Assembly (NCBI GenBank): GCA_019623805.1
Contig: CP053680.1
Location: 1,962,001 to 2,026,000 of the forward strand
From: Gammaproteobacteria bacterium (ex Lamellibrachia satsuma)
GTDB lineage: Bacteria; Pseudomonadota; Gammaproteobacteria; Chromatiales; Chromatiaceae
DNA: 64,000 bases
Direction: 5' to 3'
Position 1 is the first letter of the stretch. Every line of letters starts with the position of its first letter. Shown here piece by piece: positions 1-9,990 of the stretch. Below the pieces are notes generated by a model. That model was not told where the DNA came from. It worked only from the letters and a program-made list of their open reading frames with translations, and did not search any database. Made by a program: the position numbers and the translations under genes.

Positions 1-2
1 GT

Positions 3-827
3 GTGTCCTGGAGCTACCTTAACAGGGGCATGCCGAGTGTACCTGTTTATAAACTGAAGGAAAACGAGATCGGAAATGTTTATGCGTTCACTCATGGAAG
101 GAGCGTGTATCGACTTGTAGCCCCGCGTGAACTCAGCTACCTGATTGGTGACAAGGATGATTTTCACCCTGGCGACCCCGCTGACATTCCGCCGCAGTCT
201 GAACTTGCCCTGGCGCTAATATCATCACGATCCCCTGAGGATCAGGATGTTAATCTGGACGAGGGGGGGATCAACCGGCCTGTAGGGCTTACACACCAGT
301 TCACAGTGCCTGCAAACGCTACAATCGTGAGTGCCAGTGTCGAGTTCAGCTTTCTGGCGGCGGCAGGGGCATACAATGATGGAATTCTATTCAGTCAGCC
401 AGGATTCCCAATAATTCTTTTAGAGGATTTAATAGGCCAGGTTCCTCAGGCGCATGATACCTACTCAGCAACAATAGATTTCTCGCAGGTTCCTGTGCGT
501 GAAGAGAACGATGTAGGTATTCAGGCGGTGAGATACCAGGACCTTAGAGCGGAACTCTCAGACGGCACATTTGATATGGTATTTATTGATGATGTAGCCT
601 TGGATTATTCACAGTTTACCATTGGATATGCGCTCCCCCTTGAGGGGGATGTCAATGGGGACGGCTGCGTTGATCGAACTGATGCACGTCAATTGATGAA
701 TGAAGTTCTCGGTCGATCATCCGTTGATGCAATCTACGATCTGAATGGTGACGGCAAATATAATATTGGAGATGTTAGGTATATGGTTAACTTGTTTACA
801 AATAGTAGAGGGCAAGCCTGTAATTAA
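3..827 (+). CDS. Dockerin type I repeat protein, 5'-truncated by the window edge
   Basis: The reading frame is open to the left edge, so the GTG at 3 is probably not the true start. The visible 274 residues end in two dockerin-like calcium-binding loops, DVNGDGCVDRTD and DLNGDGKYNIGD, about 35 residues apart, which is the duplicated F-hand layout of a type I dockerin. The rest has no domain I recognise; it is rich in short beta-like stretches and looks like a secreted protein. Dockerins bind cohesins in cellulosomes, but isolated dockerins outside cellulosomes are common in bacterial surface proteins. No cohesin is visible here. The dockerin assignment is good; the function is unknown. Confidence 0.75.
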   Translation: MSWSYLNRGMPSVPVYKLKENEIGNVYAFTHGRSVYRLVAPRELSYLIGDKDDFHPGDPADIPPQSELALALISSRSPEDQDVNLDEGGINRPVGLTHQFTVPANATIVSASVEFSFLAAAGAYNDGILFSQPGFPIILLEDLIGQVPQAHDTYSATIDFSQVPVREENDVGIQAVRYQDLRAELSDGTFDMVFIDDVALDYSQFTIGYALPLEGDVNGDGCVDRTDARQLMNEVLGRSSVDAIYDLNGDGKYNIGDVRYMVNLFTNSRGQACN

Positions 828-888
828 TTTCCAGCACCGGCAGTCAGGACAAGATCCGCCCTTTCCGCCGGGACTGCTTCTTTTTGCC

Positions 889-894
889 TATAAT
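889..894 (+). promoter_or_regulatory. Possible -10 box upstream of the MazG-type gene
   Basis: A perfect TATAAT lies 42 bp before the ATG at 936, in the gap after the dockerin gene. I do not see a convincing -35 element at the right spacing, so this is tentative. Confidence 0.3.
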
Positions 895-935
895 CTTGCA
901 CTCTTACCCTCGTTTAACTGCCCTCCTTGCCTACC

Positions 936-1298
936 ATGCCAAAAGATTCCCTCGACAATCTGAACACCCGCCTCAAGATCTTCGCCCAGACCCGCAACTG
1001 GGAGCAGTTCCACGATCCTAAAAACCTGTCGATGGCGTTGATCGCGGAGTGCGCGGAACTGGTGGAGCATTTTCAGTGGCTGACGCCGGAGCAGAGCATG
1101 AATCTGCCGCCGGAGAAACACGACGAGGTGGCGCTGGAGATGGCCGACATCCTGATCTACCTGATCCGCTGTGCCGAGCGCCTCGATATCAACCTGGTCG
1201 ATGCTGCTTACCGCAAGATAGGGATCAATGAAGCGCGCTACCCCACCGATAAAGTCTACGGCGACGCCCGCCGGGCATCTGAATACGATAAAGATTAA
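936..1298 (+). CDS. MazG-like nucleotide pyrophosphohydrolase (dCTPase/RS21-C6 type)
   Basis: A 120-residue single-domain all-alpha NTP pyrophosphohydrolase, expected to hydrolyse a non-canonical or surplus dNTP to dNMP and pyrophosphate (house-cleaning). The metal-binding pattern ExxE then ExxD is visible as ECAELVEHFQW and EVALEMADILIYL. The length suits the one-domain RS21-C6/dCTPP1 group rather than the two-domain MazG. I chose the ATG at 936 over an in-frame TTG at 927, because translation from MPKDSLDNLNTRLKIF gives the usual family N-terminus. It stands alone between the dockerin gene and a GGDEF gene. The substrate cannot be read from sequence. Confidence 0.85.
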   Translation: MPKDSLDNLNTRLKIFAQTRNWEQFHDPKNLSMALIAECAELVEHFQWLTPEQSMNLPPEKHDEVALEMADILIYLIRCAERLDINLVDAAYRKIGINEARYPTDKVYGDARRASEYDKD

Positions 1299-1420
1299 AG
1301 ATTCTTCTTCCCCTGCCGTTAAGGCTTTTGCGGGTTCCTCTCTCCATCCATCAGAGGAACAAACAAAGACCGGTCCGAAGAGAAATACATTGGGCCGCCA
1401 TCATTGAGTGGGGAATCAGA

Positions 1421-2242
1421 ATGACTGATGGAATCAGTTTCAACCAGGCGCTGTTGGAGGCCTGCCCGACAGGCGTTTTGGCAGTAGACCAGAATATTCG
1501 CATCCGCTGGATCAACCCAGCGCTTGAATCCATGTTGGATCTGTCCGCCAACGAGCTGGTAGGCAAGGATCAGCAAACACTCCCGGAAGGGCTGCACGCA
1601 CTATTCGAAACCACGGAGATCCTCCACCTCTCCGTCGACGGTACAGATGAACGCTGGCTGCGGCGGGATGTACGGGAGATCAATGATGGTGCACAGTCAC
1701 CACTCAAACTCCATTTCTACCAGGATATCAGCGGTCAGGTGACTGCGCAGATGGAACGCGAGGCGCTGCAGAAACAGGTGGAGGAGTTGACCATAACCGA
1801 CCCCTTGACCGGACTGGCGAACCAACGCGCAACCTTGCAGGCCCTGGCGGCGCAGGTAACGCGCAGCCGCCGCTATAACAATCCGCTAACCCTTGCCGTG
1901 GTCCGCATCAGCGATCCGGACGATCCATCCACCCTCCTGGATAGTGACAGGGTGATTGCAGTCGCCCAGTATCTGCGTGACCGGCTCCGATGGGCCGATA
2001 CCATTGGCCATTACGAAGAAGATCTATTCATGTTGGTGCTGCCCGAAACCAGCGAATCCGATGCCCGCAACCTGCTGGAACAGATCCAGCAGGAGTGCCG
2101 GGATGGCAGCCTTACCTTGCTGGGAGACAAAACCGCACCCCATATTGGGATCGGTGTTGTCACCTGGGAAAGAGGTAACGACCCGCATCTGCTGATTCGC
2201 CACGCCATGGAGGCTTTGGAGTCATCGTCCGGGAGTCGTTAG
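1421..2242 (+). CDS. PAS-GGDEF protein with degenerate active site
   Basis: 273 residues: an N-terminal PAS-like sensor domain (about 10-115; the text CPTGVLAVDQNIRIRWINPA is typical), a short coiled linker, and a GGDEF-fold domain beginning at LTITDPLTGLANQ. The catalytic GGDEF/GGEEF loop is replaced by GHYEEDLFMLVLPE, so diguanylate cyclase activity is doubtful and a receptor or partner role is more likely. The ATG at 1421 follows a GGGGA ribosome site; an upstream ATG at 1328 in the same frame gives an extension without domain content. The stop overlaps the cyaA start by one base (TAGTG), so the two are translationally coupled, which may link this sensor to cAMP synthesis. Confidence 0.82.
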   Translation: MTDGISFNQALLEACPTGVLAVDQNIRIRWINPALESMLDLSANELVGKDQQTLPEGLHALFETTEILHLSVDGTDERWLRRDVREINDGAQSPLKLHFYQDISGQVTAQMEREALQKQVEELTITDPLTGLANQRATLQALAAQVTRSRRYNNPLTLAVVRISDPDDPSTLLDSDRVIAVAQYLRDRLRWADTIGHYEEDLFMLVLPETSESDARNLLEQIQQECRDGSLTLLGDKTAPHIGIGVVTWERGNDPHLLIRHAMEALESSSGSR

Positions 2243-5067
2243 TGCCGGAACCCCAGCAAATCAGTTTTGAGGAGGGCATCAGCCGCAAAGATCTGAAGAC
2301 CATCCGGCGGCGCTTCATGAATCTGCACCGTGAGCGGCTGCGGCGCATCCTCGGAGAACTCAGACCCAGCCAGCATGAGTTCATCACTCTGCTACCGCTG
2401 CTGTTTCATATCAACCATCCGATGCTGCCGGGTTTCGTCAACAGTGAATCCCCGGCCGGCATTCCCGATTATGGCCCCTCGCAGAAGGCCCTAACCATTG
2501 CGCGCAAACTCAGCCGCAGTTTCAGCTATAAAAAACGGGCACACCGTACCTTTTTGCTGGAGGGCATCTACCTGATGGGCAGCACCGGCACCATCGGCCA
2601 GTCAGCCGGCAGCGATTTTGACGTCTGGCTCTGCCACACCCCATCCCTCTCCGGCGATCAGCGCAGAACCCTGCAGGAGAAGGCTGAACTGATCGAAAAG
2701 GCTGCGGACGAACTGGATCTGGAACTTCACATCTTCCTTATCGATCCGGAAGGTTTCAGGGCAGGCAAAAAGGCCGCCCTCTCCCGCGAGAGCAGTGGCA
2801 CCACTCAACACAGCTTGCTGCTGGAGGAGTTCTATCGCAGCGCCGTGTTGCTGGCGGGACGCTATCCACTCTGGTGGCTGGTGCCCCCCGACCGCGAACT
2901 GGACTATCGGAACTACGCCGACAACCTGATCAGTCACCGTTTCGTCAACAACGCGGAACTGCTCGACTTCGGCGGTCTGGATCAGATACCTGCGGACGAA
3001 TTCTTCGGCGCGGCGTTGTGGCAACTCTACAAAGGCATCGACTCGCCCTACAAGTCGATCCTCAAGATTTTTCTCATGGAGGCTTACAGCCGCGACTTCC
3101 CCCATCCTCAATGGCTGGCGCAGCAGGCCAAGGCCGCCATCTATGCAGGAGAAGACGACCTCAACAAACTCGACGCCTATATCCTGCTCTACCGCCGGGT
3201 TGAAGAGTATCTCATCCAACTCAAGGATGAAGACCGTCTCGAGCTGGCGCGGCGCTGCTTCTACTTCAAGGTCGGCGAAACCCTGAGCCGTGACAGCAAC
3301 CTGCAGCACTGGCGCGCCGCCGAGCTGTTCAAGCTGACGCGGGAGTGGGGCTGGAGCCAGGCCCAGCTGCAGATACTCGACACCCGCGCCGACTGGAAGA
3401 TCGACCAGGTGATCAGGGAGCGCAACGTGCTGGTAGGGGTGCTATCCCGCAGTTACCGGCTGCTCACCGACTTCGCCCGCACTCAGGGAGAGCATAGCCG
3501 CATCGATCCCATGGAACTCAATCTGCTAGGGCGCAAACTCTATGCCGCGCTGGACCATCACCCCGGCAAGGTCGACAGCATCAACCCCGGCATCTCCAAG
3601 GATCTCTCCGAGCCCCACCTCTCGCTGCACCACCGGCGCTCACGGGATGGCAGCCTCGCCTGGATGCTCTACCGGGGCACCGTTGATGAAGAGGAGGTTC
3701 TGGAGTTCAAACCGATAAAGATCACCCTGAACCTCATTGAGATTCTGCTTTGGAGCCACATCAACCAAGTGTGGGACAAGGACACCATCATCAGTCTCTA
3801 TCCTGAAGAGGATCACATCAGCAGAGATGAACTGCTTGCCCTGCACAAGAGCTTGCGTAATCTTTTCCCCAGCGGAAAACCGGCAACTGCCTCCATGAAA
3901 ACACTGTCACGACCCGCGTATGCGCGCTCCCTGACACTCTTCATCAATCTCGGCACAGACCCGCTGCAACACCTTGCGAAAGAGGGCAAACAGCTTACCA
4001 GCGACCGCCATGACCCGCTCAGTTTTGGCGCCGCCCGCAACAACCTGGTGCTCAACCTCGAAGAGCTGGTGGAGACAAGCTGGGGTGAACTGCTGGTCAC
4101 CCGCCGCGAGGGGACAGAGGGCCTGCTCGATGCCCTTTGTCAAAGTCTCAACCTGCAGGGACAGGCCGAAACAACCTCCAGTCGGATATCCAGTTACAGC
4201 TTCTCCTCCATTCGCGGCAGCCAGATCGCATCACGGGTCACCGAACTCTTTCAACATATCATCGGCCACTTTCAGCAGTCCGAAAACCACGAGGGGCGTT
4301 TCGCATTCCGTCTGGGACACGAGTTCTACATGGTACAGCAGAACGACAAAGACTTTGCGTGGCGCAGTCTGGAGTCCTTCGAGAGCCTGCTGGAGGAGTT
4401 GGAACAACCACAACAGACGTTCCGCCCCCTGACGTTCGACCCGAGGATTCTTACCAATTCCCCCTATCCGACGCTCTTCCAACATAGCAGAAGAGACTTT
4501 ATCCAGATCTTCTACCAGGTTGGCAGGCAGCAGACGCATATCTATCTGCTCGACGAGCAGGGCGCACTCTTTCAACAGACCCTGCCCGCTGACAGCCCCA
4601 GATTTCTCATGCGGCAGCAGCGACGTTTTCTCAACAGTCTGCAGCAACTACGCAGCCTGATGCCCGGCGGTGAGATCAATCTCTTCGAAGAGCCCCGGTT
4701 TTACGAGCTGAAACAGGCGTCTAACGGCGACTGGAGTGTCGAACCCCGCCGTGTACCCCTGACCCGGCCTGACGACTATATGGAACTCTCCCTGGTCACC
4801 GACTCCCTTGATGCCACTGCCCGTCCCCACTCCCTGATCTGCGGTGATCATGAGTTCAGCCGCCTGGAGTATGGTGAAGAGATCTATACTGCCACCGCCA
4901 TCCATCTACAGGGCCTGCGAGAGGGTAACCAACGCTACCCTATCTATCTCACCTCTCTGCGACTTGCCGGGATACAGACGATCGAGCCGCCCCGTACGGT
5001 GGAGCTGCTGCAGCTGAAAAAGCGTGTCGAACAGCGCCTTAACCGTGTGCTCGATCTCGTTCCCTGA
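2242..5067 (+). CDS. cyaA: Class I adenylate cyclase
   Basis: 941 residues, a size near that of enterobacterial CyaA. It makes 3',5'-cAMP from ATP in the cytoplasm. The N-terminal catalytic half carries the class I nucleotidyltransferase signature at about 115-130 (GSTGTIGQSAGSDFDVW), including the conserved DxD. The C-terminal half is the regulatory region, poorly conserved in the family. The start is GTG, overlapping the upstream GGDEF stop. No crp-type regulator is in the window, although the HDOD protein at 53.6 kb has a CRP-like fold domain. A palindromic repeat follows the stop. Confidence 0.95.
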   Translation: MPEPQQISFEEGISRKDLKTIRRRFMNLHRERLRRILGELRPSQHEFITLLPLLFHINHPMLPGFVNSESPAGIPDYGPSQKALTIARKLSRSFSYKKRAHRTFLLEGIYLMGSTGTIGQSAGSDFDVWLCHTPSLSGDQRRTLQEKAELIEKAADELDLELHIFLIDPEGFRAGKKAALSRESSGTTQHSLLLEEFYRSAVLLAGRYPLWWLVPPDRELDYRNYADNLISHRFVNNAELLDFGGLDQIPADEFFGAALWQLYKGIDSPYKSILKIFLMEAYSRDFPHPQWLAQQAKAAIYAGEDDLNKLDAYILLYRRVEEYLIQLKDEDRLELARRCFYFKVGETLSRDSNLQHWRAAELFKLTREWGWSQAQLQILDTRADWKIDQVIRERNVLVGVLSRSYRLLTDFARTQGEHSRIDPMELNLLGRKLYAALDHHPGKVDSINPGISKDLSEPHLSLHHRRSRDGSLAWMLYRGTVDEEEVLEFKPIKITLNLIEILLWSHINQVWDKDTIISLYPEEDHISRDELLALHKSLRNLFPSGKPATASMKTLSRPAYARSLTLFINLGTDPLQHLAKEGKQLTSDRHDPLSFGAARNNLVLNLEELVETSWGELLVTRREGTEGLLDALCQSLNLQGQAETTSSRISSYSFSSIRGSQIASRVTELFQHIIGHFQQSENHEGRFAFRLGHEFYMVQQNDKDFAWRSLESFESLLEELEQPQQTFRPLTFDPRILTNSPYPTLFQHSRRDFIQIFYQVGRQQTHIYLLDEQGALFQQTLPADSPRFLMRQQRRFLNSLQQLRSLMPGGEINLFEEPRFYELKQASNGDWSVEPRRVPLTRPDDYMELSLVTDSLDATARPHSLICGDHEFSRLEYGEEIYTATAIHLQGLREGNQRYPIYLTSLRLAGIQTIEPPRTVELLQLKKRVEQRLNRVLDLVP

Positions 5068-5090
5068 CTCGCCACGGATTCAGTCAGGAT

Positions 5091-5159
5091 GCAGGGTGCG
5101 CCGTGCGCACCATGATTAGCGTGAATACGGCTTGTTTTGGTGCGCATGGCGCACCCTAC
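5091..5159. repeat. GTAGGGTGCGC palindromic intergenic repeat, copy 1
   Basis: 69 bp bounded by GCAGGGTGCGC and GCGCACCCTAC with an inner GCGCACCATGATT. A near-identical element lies at 60811-60876 and a collapsed form at 52116-52131. It sits in the gap between cyaA and lptM. The arms can fold into a long hairpin and the element behaves like a REP/ERIC-type dispersed repeat. Confidence 0.85.
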
Positions 5160-5209
5160 AATTCTACGTTCACCATCCCAGCCATCACCACCAACGCAGA
5201 AACTTGAGT

Positions 5210-5215
5210 TATAAT
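5210..5215 (+). promoter_or_regulatory. Possible -10 box of the lptM-dapF operon
   Basis: TATAAT 43 bp before the lptM ATG, just downstream of the palindromic repeat. There is no clear -35 hexamer, so this is weak support for a promoter serving lptM-dapF-DUF484-xerC. Confidence 0.3.
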
Positions 5216-5257
5216 TCCGTCTCTCTTTTCCTTGCCCTTCAATTGTTGAGCATTACT

Positions 5258-5407
5258 ATGACCTGTTGGCCTAGATATCTCCTGTGGCTGGTAATCGCCG
5301 TGCTTGGCAGCGGCAACCTGCTCAGCGCCTGCGGCCAGAAAGGCCCCCTCTATCTGCCACCGTCTGATGAGGCGATGGAACAACAGGACAACGAGAAGAA
5401 GCGATAA
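5258..5407 (+). CDS. lptM: LptM (YifL) family small lipoprotein
   Basis: A 49-residue lipoprotein. A hydrophobic signal (about 6-22) ends in a lipobox LLSAC with Cys25, followed at once by the family hallmark GQKGPLYLP. In E. coli LptM helps LptD mature in the outer-membrane LPS translocon. The ATG at 5258 was chosen because it places the lipobox correctly; in-frame upstream sequence runs back into a repeat. The order lptM-dapF-DUF484-xerC matches E. coli, which strongly supports the call for so short a gene. Confidence 0.9.
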   Translation: MTCWPRYLLWLVIAVLGSGNLLSACGQKGPLYLPPSDEAMEQQDNEKKR

Positions 5408-5417
5408 GCCCGTTCTC

Positions 5418-6248
5418 ATGCAACTCGCGTTCACCAAAATGCACGGCCTCGGCAACGACTTCGTGGTGATCGACGCCATCAGTCAGCCAGTCGAATTCAC
5501 GCAGCAGCAACTACGCTTCGTTGCCGACCGGCGCTTCGGCATCGGCTGCGACCAGATTCTGCTGGTGGAACCCCCCCGGGACACGGCGACCGATTTCCAC
5601 TATCGCATCTTCAATCCCGACGGATCAGAGGTGGAACAGTGCGGCAATGGCGCCCGCTGTTTCGCCCACTTTGTCCGTGACAAAGGGCTCAGCACCAAGA
5701 ACGAAATCCCTGTCGGCACAGCCGCCGGGCGGATCCTGCTCAAACACCTGCCCGATGGAATGGTGCAGGTGAACATGGGGCTGCCACAGCTAACTCCTGC
5801 CAAGATCCCTTTTCAAGCTGAGAGACAGGCCGCCACCTACGACCTCGAAGTCGGGGGGGAGAGACTCACCATCGCAGCCGTCTCCATGGGAAACCCTCAT
5901 GCGGTAATCCAGGTCGATTCAGTGGCGCAGGCCCCGGTTCAAAGGCTGGGTCCCCTGATCGAGCACCATGCCCGCTTCCCCAACCGCGTCAATGCCAGTT
6001 TCATGGAGATCGTCAACCCGGACCACATCAAGTTGCGGGTTTTTGAGCGCGGCACCGGCGAAACCCTGGCCTGCGGTACCGGCGCCTGTGCCGCAGTGGT
6101 GGCCGGACGCATTCAGGGATTGCTGAATCCGCAGGTGCGGGTCGGCCTCCCCGGTGGCGATCTTGTGGTAGAGTGGCGGGAAGAGAGTGAACCGGTACTG
6201 ATGAGCGGGCCGGCGGCCACGGTTTTCGAAGGTAGAATCGAACTATGA
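5418..6248 (+). CDS. dapF: Diaminopimelate epimerase
   Basis: 276 residues, normal length. It converts LL- to meso-diaminopimelate for lysine and peptidoglycan synthesis. Both catalytic cysteines are visible, Cys75 in QCGNGARC and Cys219 in ACGTGAC. The ATG at 5418 gives the standard N-terminus [11 protein letters not shown]; the frame is open further upstream through lptM but that is not coding. The stop overlaps the next start (ATGA). Confidence 0.97.
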   Translation: MQLAFTKMHGLGNDFVVIDAISQPVEFTQQQLRFVADRRFGIGCDQILLVEPPRDTATDFHYRIFNPDGSEVEQCGNGARCFAHFVRDKGLSTKNEIPVGTAAGRILLKHLPDGMVQVNMGLPQLTPAKIPFQAERQAATYDLEVGGERLTIAAVSMGNPHAVIQVDSVAQAPVQRLGPLIEHHARFPNRVNASFMEIVNPDHIKLRVFERGTGETLACGTGACAAVVAGRIQGLLNPQVRVGLPGGDLVVEWREESEPVLMSGPAATVFEGRIEL

Positions 6249-6943
6249 GTCAACATGCTTCAGAGTCAGACAATACCAGCCTGGAGGAACGGGAGGCGCA
6301 GATCGCCCGACACCTGACCGATCACCCTAACTTCTTCGAGCGCCATCCAGCGCTGTTGCATAACCTGCTGATCCCCCACGAAAGCGGTGCTGCGATATCT
6401 CTCATCGAGCGTCAGGTGGAGAGCCTCCGGGAACAGGTGCATCACTACAAGTCACATCTGGAGGATTTGGTGGACGTGGCCAGGGAGAACGAGGCGCTGC
6501 AGGAGCGTATGCATCGCCTCACTCTGGCACTTATCGACGCCGCCTCTTTCGATGAAGTCATGAACGCCCTGGAAGATGAACTGCACGATGACTTCAAGGC
6601 AGACGCCGTGGAACTGAGGCTCTTCTCCAACAACCACCTCGAAGACCATCTGCTCGACGACAAACCTGAACACATCGCTACCTTCGAGCAGTTTTTCGCC
6701 GAAAGCGTACCTGTCTGCGGTCCCCTGCAACCCGCCCAGCTCAATTTCATCTTCGGCACAGAAGGGGATGAGATCGCCTCCACTGCGCTGATTCCACTGA
6801 AAAATGATAGCGTACTGGGTCTGCTCGCCATCGGTAGCCGGGATCCCAAGCGGTTCGCAGCCCACCAGGGCACACAGTTCCTGATGCGGCTCGGAGAAGT
6901 CATTGGCCGCACCCTGCAGGCAGTCTCGCTGCCTGGTATCTAG
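6245..6943 (+). CDS. DUF484 (YigA-type) GAF-like protein
   Basis: 232 residues of the DUF484 family. The N-terminal part is [20 protein letters not shown], followed by a short coiled coil (about 55-85) and a GAF-like alpha/beta domain ending near [12 protein letters not shown]. The biochemical function is unknown; the gene nearly always sits between dapF and xerC, as here. The start overlaps the dapF stop by four bases, indicating coupling. No enzyme motif is visible. Confidence 0.88.
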   Translation: MSQHASESDNTSLEEREAQIARHLTDHPNFFERHPALLHNLLIPHESGAAISLIERQVESLREQVHHYKSHLEDLVDVARENEALQERMHRLTLALIDAASFDEVMNALEDELHDDFKADAVELRLFSNNHLEDHLLDDKPEHIATFEQFFAESVPVCGPLQPAQLNFIFGTEGDEIASTALIPLKNDSVLGLLAIGSRDPKRFAAHQGTQFLMRLGEVIGRTLQAVSLPGI

Positions 6944-6961
6944 CCCGCAATAAAACAGGGT

Positions 6962-6990
6962 GTAGGATGTGGTGAAGTATGAACCGCATC
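6962..6990. repeat. GTAGGA palindromic repeat, decayed copy
   Basis: The sequence GTAGGATGTGGTGAAG followed by GAACCGCATC resembles the copies at 10507-10539 and 46666-46698, but its right end lacks the closing CCTAC. It lies in the DUF484-xerC gap. Confidence 0.6.
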
Positions 6991-7009
6991 AATCGCGACA
7001 GGTTACAGA

Positions 7010-7924
7010 ATGTCTCACATGCCACCACCCGACGATCCGCAGGAGTGGGTAGAGCGTTTTCTCGGCCATCTGCGTCTCGAACGCCACCTCTCCCCCCGCA
7101 CCCTGGAGAGCTACGCCCGGGATCTCAACCAAGCCACCCATTGGCTGGAAACAGAAAAGATCACTGCCTGGCAACTACTTGACCAACACCAGGTCAGAAG
7201 TTATATCGCCCGACGCCACCGCCAGGGGCTAGACCCAAAGAGCCTGCAGCGGGAACTCTCCAGCCTGCGCAGCCTGTTTCGTTACCTGTTACGGGAAGGA
7301 GTTGCCGCGGCCAATCCGGCATTGGGTGTCCGCGCCCCCAAGGTTCGGCGCAAACTGCCGGTCACCCTTGATGCGGACCAGATTTACCATCTACTCGATA
7401 TCCGGGACGACGACCCCGTTTCCATCCGGGATCTGACAATCATGGAACTCTTCTACTCCTCCGGCCTGCGTCTGGCAGAGCTGATCAGCCTCAACCTCGG
7501 CGATATCGATATTGCCGACGCCATGGTGGAGGTCACCGGCAAGGGCGCCAAGACCCGTCGGGTTCCCGTCGGGCAAAAAGCGCTGGCGGCGCTCGACCGT
7601 TGGCTCAGTGTGCGATGCCAACTTGCCGGGGCCGGGGAGAACGCGCTGTTTGTTGGTGTACGGGGCAAACGCATCAGCCGCTCCACCATCCAGCAGCGCC
7701 TGCGGCACTGGTCCATCGAGCAGGGGGTACCCAGAAACGTCCACCCCCACCTGCTGCGCCACTCCTTCGCCAGCCACCTGCTGGAATCCTCCGGCGACCT
7801 GCGGGCGGTACAGGAGCTGCTCGGCCACGCCGACATCAGCACCACCCAAATCTACACCCATCTCGACTTCCAGCACCTTGCGGAAGTCTATGACAAAGCC
7901 CATCCCCGCGCCCGCAAGAAATAA
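7010..7924 (+). CDS. xerC: Tyrosine recombinase XerC
   Basis: 304 residues. With XerD it resolves chromosome dimers at dif. The N-terminal SAM-like core-binding domain spans about 10-95 ([20 protein letters not shown]). The C-terminal catalytic domain shows the first Arg in SGLRLAELI, the Lys in [10 protein letters not shown], HxxR in [14 protein letters not shown] and the His and nucleophile Tyr in [15 protein letters not shown]. The position after dapF-DUF484 is the classical xerC location, which separates it from XerD or integrases. There is no sign of an associated mobile element. Confidence 0.95.
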   Translation: MSHMPPPDDPQEWVERFLGHLRLERHLSPRTLESYARDLNQATHWLETEKITAWQLLDQHQVRSYIARRHRQGLDPKSLQRELSSLRSLFRYLLREGVAAANPALGVRAPKVRRKLPVTLDADQIYHLLDIRDDDPVSIRDLTIMELFYSSGLRLAELISLNLGDIDIADAMVEVTGKGAKTRRVPVGQKALAALDRWLSVRCQLAGAGENALFVGVRGKRISRSTIQQRLRHWSIEQGVPRNVHPHLLRHSFASHLLESSGDLRAVQELLGHADISTTQIYTHLDFQHLAEVYDKAHPRARKK

Positions 7925-8006
7925 CAATCTCAATCATCAATTTCTAACAACGCCTCCGCTCAGGTACAATCGCTCCTTTGCAGTAATAGTGCGGATCTCC
8001 GTAACA

Positions 8007-8546
8007 ATGTTTAAAGGCACGACAATCCTCTCAGTGCGCCGTAACGGCAAGGTGGTGATCGGTGGAGACGGCCAGGTCTCCCTCGGCAACACAGTGATGA
8101 AAGGCAACGCCCGCAAGGTGCGCCGCCTCTACAAAGGTGGCGTAATTGCAGGTTTTGCAGGCGCCACGGCAGACGCATTCACCCTCTTTGAGCGCTTCGA
8201 GGGCAAGCTGGAAAAACATCATGGGCACCTGACCCGGGCGGCCGTTGAGCTGGCAAAAGACTGGCGCACCGAACGCTCCCTGCGGCGTCTGGAAGCGCTG
8301 CTGTGTGTCGCTGACGCCAAGGCATCCCTGATCATCTCCGGCACCGGCGATGTAATCGAGCCGGAAAACAGTCTTATGGCGATCGGCTCCGGCGGCGCTT
8401 TTGCGCAGGCTGCTGCCCGTGCCCTGCTGGAGAATACCGAGCTAGGCGCGGCAGAGGTGGTCAACAAAGGCCTCTCCATCGCGGCAGATATCTGCATCTA
8501 TACCAACCACAACATCGTTCTTGAAGAACTCGACTGCGAGCAATAA
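8007..8546 (+). CDS. hslV: ATP-dependent protease peptidase subunit HslV
   Basis: 179 residues. HslV forms the dodecameric N-terminal-threonine protease core that pairs with HslU. The N-terminus [16 protein letters not shown] contains the catalytic Thr exposed after processing; here two residues plus Met and Gly precede it (MFKGTT). Later landmarks [16 protein letters not shown] and [11 protein letters not shown] are canonical. The ATG at 8007 was taken; the frame extends upstream into xerC on another reading frame, but that is spurious. hslU begins 8 bp downstream. Confidence 0.96.
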   Translation: MFKGTTILSVRRNGKVVIGGDGQVSLGNTVMKGNARKVRRLYKGGVIAGFAGATADAFTLFERFEGKLEKHHGHLTRAAVELAKDWRTERSLRRLEALLCVADAKASLIISGTGDVIEPENSLMAIGSGGAFAQAAARALLENTELGAAEVVNKGLSIAADICIYTNHNIVLEELDCEQ

Positions 8547-8554
8547 CCGTTATC

Positions 8555-9895
8555 ATGTCGGAAATCACTCCCCAGCAGATCGTCGCTGAACTCAACAAAC
8601 ACATCATTGGTCAGGCGGATGCCAAACGGGCCGTGGCCATTGCCCTGCGTAACCGCTGGCGGCGATCCCAAGTGCCTGAGGATCTGCGTAACGAGATCAC
8701 CCCTAAAAATATCCTCATGATCGGCCCCACCGGCGTCGGCAAGACTGAGATTGCCCGCCGTCTGGCCAAACTGGCAAACGCCCCATTCATGAAGGTCGAG
8801 GCGACAAAATTCACTGAAGTTGGTTACGTTGGACGCGAAGTCGACTCCATCATTCGCGATCTTGCCGATTCCGCCGTGAAAATGGTACGCGAAACCGAGA
8901 TGGAAAAAGAGGCGGACGCCGCCCACAACGCCGCAGAAGAGCGCATTCTCGATGCCCTGCTGCCGGCTCCCAAGTCGAGTGACTGGGGTGATGACAGCGA
9001 CTCCGACAGCGGCGTCTCCAGCGCCACCCGTGAACGATTCCGGGAGAAGATCCGCAGCGGCGAAATGGATGACAAGGAGATAGAGATCGAGGTCAGCGCC
9101 TCGCCCATGGGGGTTGAGATCATGGCTCCACCCGGCATGGAGGAGATGACCAATCAGCTGCAGGGCATGTTCTCCAACATGGGTTCCGGGCGCACCCGGC
9201 GGCGCAAACTGCGCATCAAGGACGCTTTCAAGATATTGCAGGACGAAGAGGCGCAGAAGCGGATCAACGAAGAGGATCTCAAACTGCGCGCCCTCGACAT
9301 GGTGGAACAACAGGGCATCGTCTTTCTCGATGAACTAGACAAGGTGGCAAGCCGCTCCGACCATGGCGGCGCCGATGTCTCCCGTGAAGGAGTGCAACGT
9401 GACCTGCTGCCACTGGTGGAGGGATGCACCGTCTCCACCAAGCACGGCATGGTGAAGACCGACCACATCCTCTTTATCGCCTCTGGCGCCTTCCACCTCT
9501 CCAAGCCCTCCGACCTGATCCCGGAGCTGCAGGGACGCCTGCCGATCCGCGTGGAACTGGGAGCGCTGAGCACGGAAGATTTCACCCGCATACTCACCGA
9601 ACCTGACGCCTCACTGACCGAGCAATACCAAGCGCTGATGGCCACCGAGCAGGTAAAGCTGGAATTTACCCAGGATGGCATTCAACGCATCGCCGAGACC
9701 GCATGGCAGGTCAATGAGCGCACCGAGAACATCGGTGCAAGACGCCTGCACACGGTAATGGAGCGCCTGCTGGAGACGGTCTCCTTCGAAGCGACCGAGC
9801 ATACAGGCGAGAGCTTCACGGTCGACGCGGCCTATGTTGATGAACACCTGGCTGAGCTTGCGGCCGACGAGGACCTGAGCCAGTACATTCTTTAG
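8555..9895 (+). CDS. hslU: HslUV unfoldase subunit HslU (AAA+)
   Basis: 446 residues. This hexameric ATPase unfolds substrates and feeds them to HslV. Walker A GPTGVGKT is at 57-64 and Walker B in [10 protein letters not shown] at about 250. The intermediate I-domain (about 110-235) is acidic and glycine/serine-rich as usual. The C-terminus ends LSQYIL, fitting the HslV-activating tail. It is in an operon with hslV. Confidence 0.97.
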   Translation: MSEITPQQIVAELNKHIIGQADAKRAVAIALRNRWRRSQVPEDLRNEITPKNILMIGPTGVGKTEIARRLAKLANAPFMKVEATKFTEVGYVGREVDSIIRDLADSAVKMVRETEMEKEADAAHNAAEERILDALLPAPKSSDWGDDSDSDSGVSSATRERFREKIRSGEMDDKEIEIEVSASPMGVEIMAPPGMEEMTNQLQGMFSNMGSGRTRRRKLRIKDAFKILQDEEAQKRINEEDLKLRALDMVEQQGIVFLDELDKVASRSDHGGADVSREGVQRDLLPLVEGCTVSTKHGMVKTDHILFIASGAFHLSKPSDLIPELQGRLPIRVELGALSTEDFTRILTEPDASLTEQYQALMATEQVKLEFTQDGIQRIAETAWQVNERTENIGARRLHTVMERLLETVSFEATEHTGESFTVDAAYVDEHLAELAADEDLSQYIL

Positions 9896-9990
9896 ATAGA
9901 GAGCACCAACCCGCTTTGCTGCCGGGTTTCTGCCGCCGGGCAAGTGCTTAAAATTGCATCTTTGAATCAAGTTTGAGAGAGAAAAGAGAG

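Noticed and set aside
2602..3309. Long reverse-strand ORF inside cyaA
   Set aside because: It lies fully antisense to a well-recognised gene and its translation has no domain features; it is a codon-bias shadow.
7512..8006. N-terminal extension of hslV overlapping xerC
   Set aside because: The extension is arginine/proline-rich noise in the xerC region. HslV starts at 8007 with the canonical threonine.
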